From the NCBI RefSeq assembly GCF_029490015.1, contig NZ_CP120468.1:1922001-1986000 (forward strand): a stretch of DNA of 64,000 nucleotides. The letters are read 5' to 3'. The notes under the pieces are model-generated. The model did no database searches. It saw only the letters and a program-made list of their open reading frames with translations, and was not told the origin of the DNA. How positions within the stretch are numbered: position 1 is the first letter of the stretch; every line of letters starts with the position of its first letter. This DNA is from Halobaculum limi. GTDB taxonomy: Archaea; Halobacteriota; Halobacteria; Halobacteriales; Haloferacaceae. The position numbers were made by a program, and so were the translations under genes. This document shows, one piece after another, positions 63,684 through 64,000 of this stretch.

Positions 63684-64000
63684 TCACTCGCCGGTGAGCG
63701 CCTCGCTCGCGGGCGCGAAGTCGATGTACTGGCCGAGGTCGCGGTCGAGTGCCTTCTCGTACAGCAGGTACGCGGCGGCGACGGTCTCGATGCCGGTGCC
63801 GCCGGAGTCGAAGACGGTGATTTCGTCGTCGTCCTCACGACCGGGTTCGACGCCGGCGACGACCTCGCCCAACTCGGCGTGGATGTGACTCTCGTCGACG
63901 ACGCCCGCCTCGAGTGCCGAGAGGAACGATCCGGCGTCACGCGTCGCTCGCGCTCGGAGGTCCGGGACGTACGTCGACCGCTCGATGGTCCTGTGGTCGA
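63684..64000 (-). CDS. Ornithine cyclodeaminase/mu-crystallin family protein, C-terminal part
   Basis: The gene runs off the right edge of the window; about 105 C-terminal residues are seen. SFLSALEAGVVDESHIHAELGEVVAG, EITVFDSGGTGIETVAAAYLLYEKAL and GQYIDF match the NAD-binding end of ornithine cyclodeaminase/alanine dehydrogenase-type enzymes. Whether it acts on ornithine, alanine or a ketimine cannot be told without the N-terminal active site. Confidence 0.82.
   Translation of the reverse strand, partial: DHRTIERSTYVPDLRARATRDAGSFLSALEAGVVDESHIHAELGEVVAGVEPGREDDDEITVFDSGGTGIETVAAAYLLYEKALDRDLGQYIDFAPASEALTGE

Overview
This window is haloarchaeal chromosomal DNA. The coding sequence is GC-rich and the predicted proteins are strongly acidic (Asp/Glu-rich, Lys-poor). 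Several genes begin directly at a start codon about 25 bases after a TATA-like box, which fits leaderless transcription. The gene set is archaeal: TATA-binding protein, Orc1/Cdc6, GatE, archaeosine-type QueC/E/D, Pelota, RqcH, and a 16S-23S-5S operon with archaeal processing stems. The genus cannot be fixed from the sequence alone. No insertion sequence, CRISPR array or prophage was seen.

Layout. 0-9 kb: gatE, an Lrp-type regulator with a TRASH metal domain, fumC, a SRPBCC protein, an EamA transporter and the queD-queE-queC operon. 9-21 kb: a ferredoxin, a receiver-PAS protein, tRNA-Tyr, a cupin, an XPB-type helicase, tbp with a palindromic double-TATA promoter, and an aldehyde:ferredoxin oxidoreductase convergent with a MoaD-like protein. 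21-28 kb: a TetR-MATE efflux unit with a visible operator, then a decayed PurD-like ATP-grasp gene directly followed by an intact relative of lower GC, then an ADP-ribosylglycohydrolase and an aldo/keto reductase. 28-36 kb: a biotin ECF uptake operon behind a BirA-like operator, a zinc-ribbon regulator, an MBL lactonase, and an overlapping ALDH-SDR pair. 36-41 kb: a membrane-spanning protein with about eleven calcium-binding repeats outside and a winged helix inside, then an MBL hydrolase and an overlapping HAD-phosphotransferase pair.

41.0-43.4 kb is a replication origin: seven copies of a 22-base repeat surround an AT-rich tract upstream of orc1, and an eighth lies behind the gene. 43.9-48.9 kb is a complete rRNA operon transcribed away from the origin. 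Its 16S-23S spacer has no intact tRNA-Ala, only a tRNA-like acceptor/T-arm remnant. 49-55 kb holds small zinc and membrane proteins, tRNA-Glu, an amidase, an amidohydrolase, a lone Tat-lipoprotein solute-binding protein and uridine kinase. 55-64 kb has two MFS transporters around a ribosome-rescue cluster (rqcH, two DUF4013 membrane proteins, pelota, a GNAT), and ends in a partial ornithine cyclodeaminase-family gene.

The features most worth following up are the calcium-repeat/winged-helix membrane protein with its shared upstream GTTTC elements, the PurD-like replacement, the tbp palindrome, the ribosome-rescue cluster with embedded membrane proteins, and the origin/rRNA arrangement.
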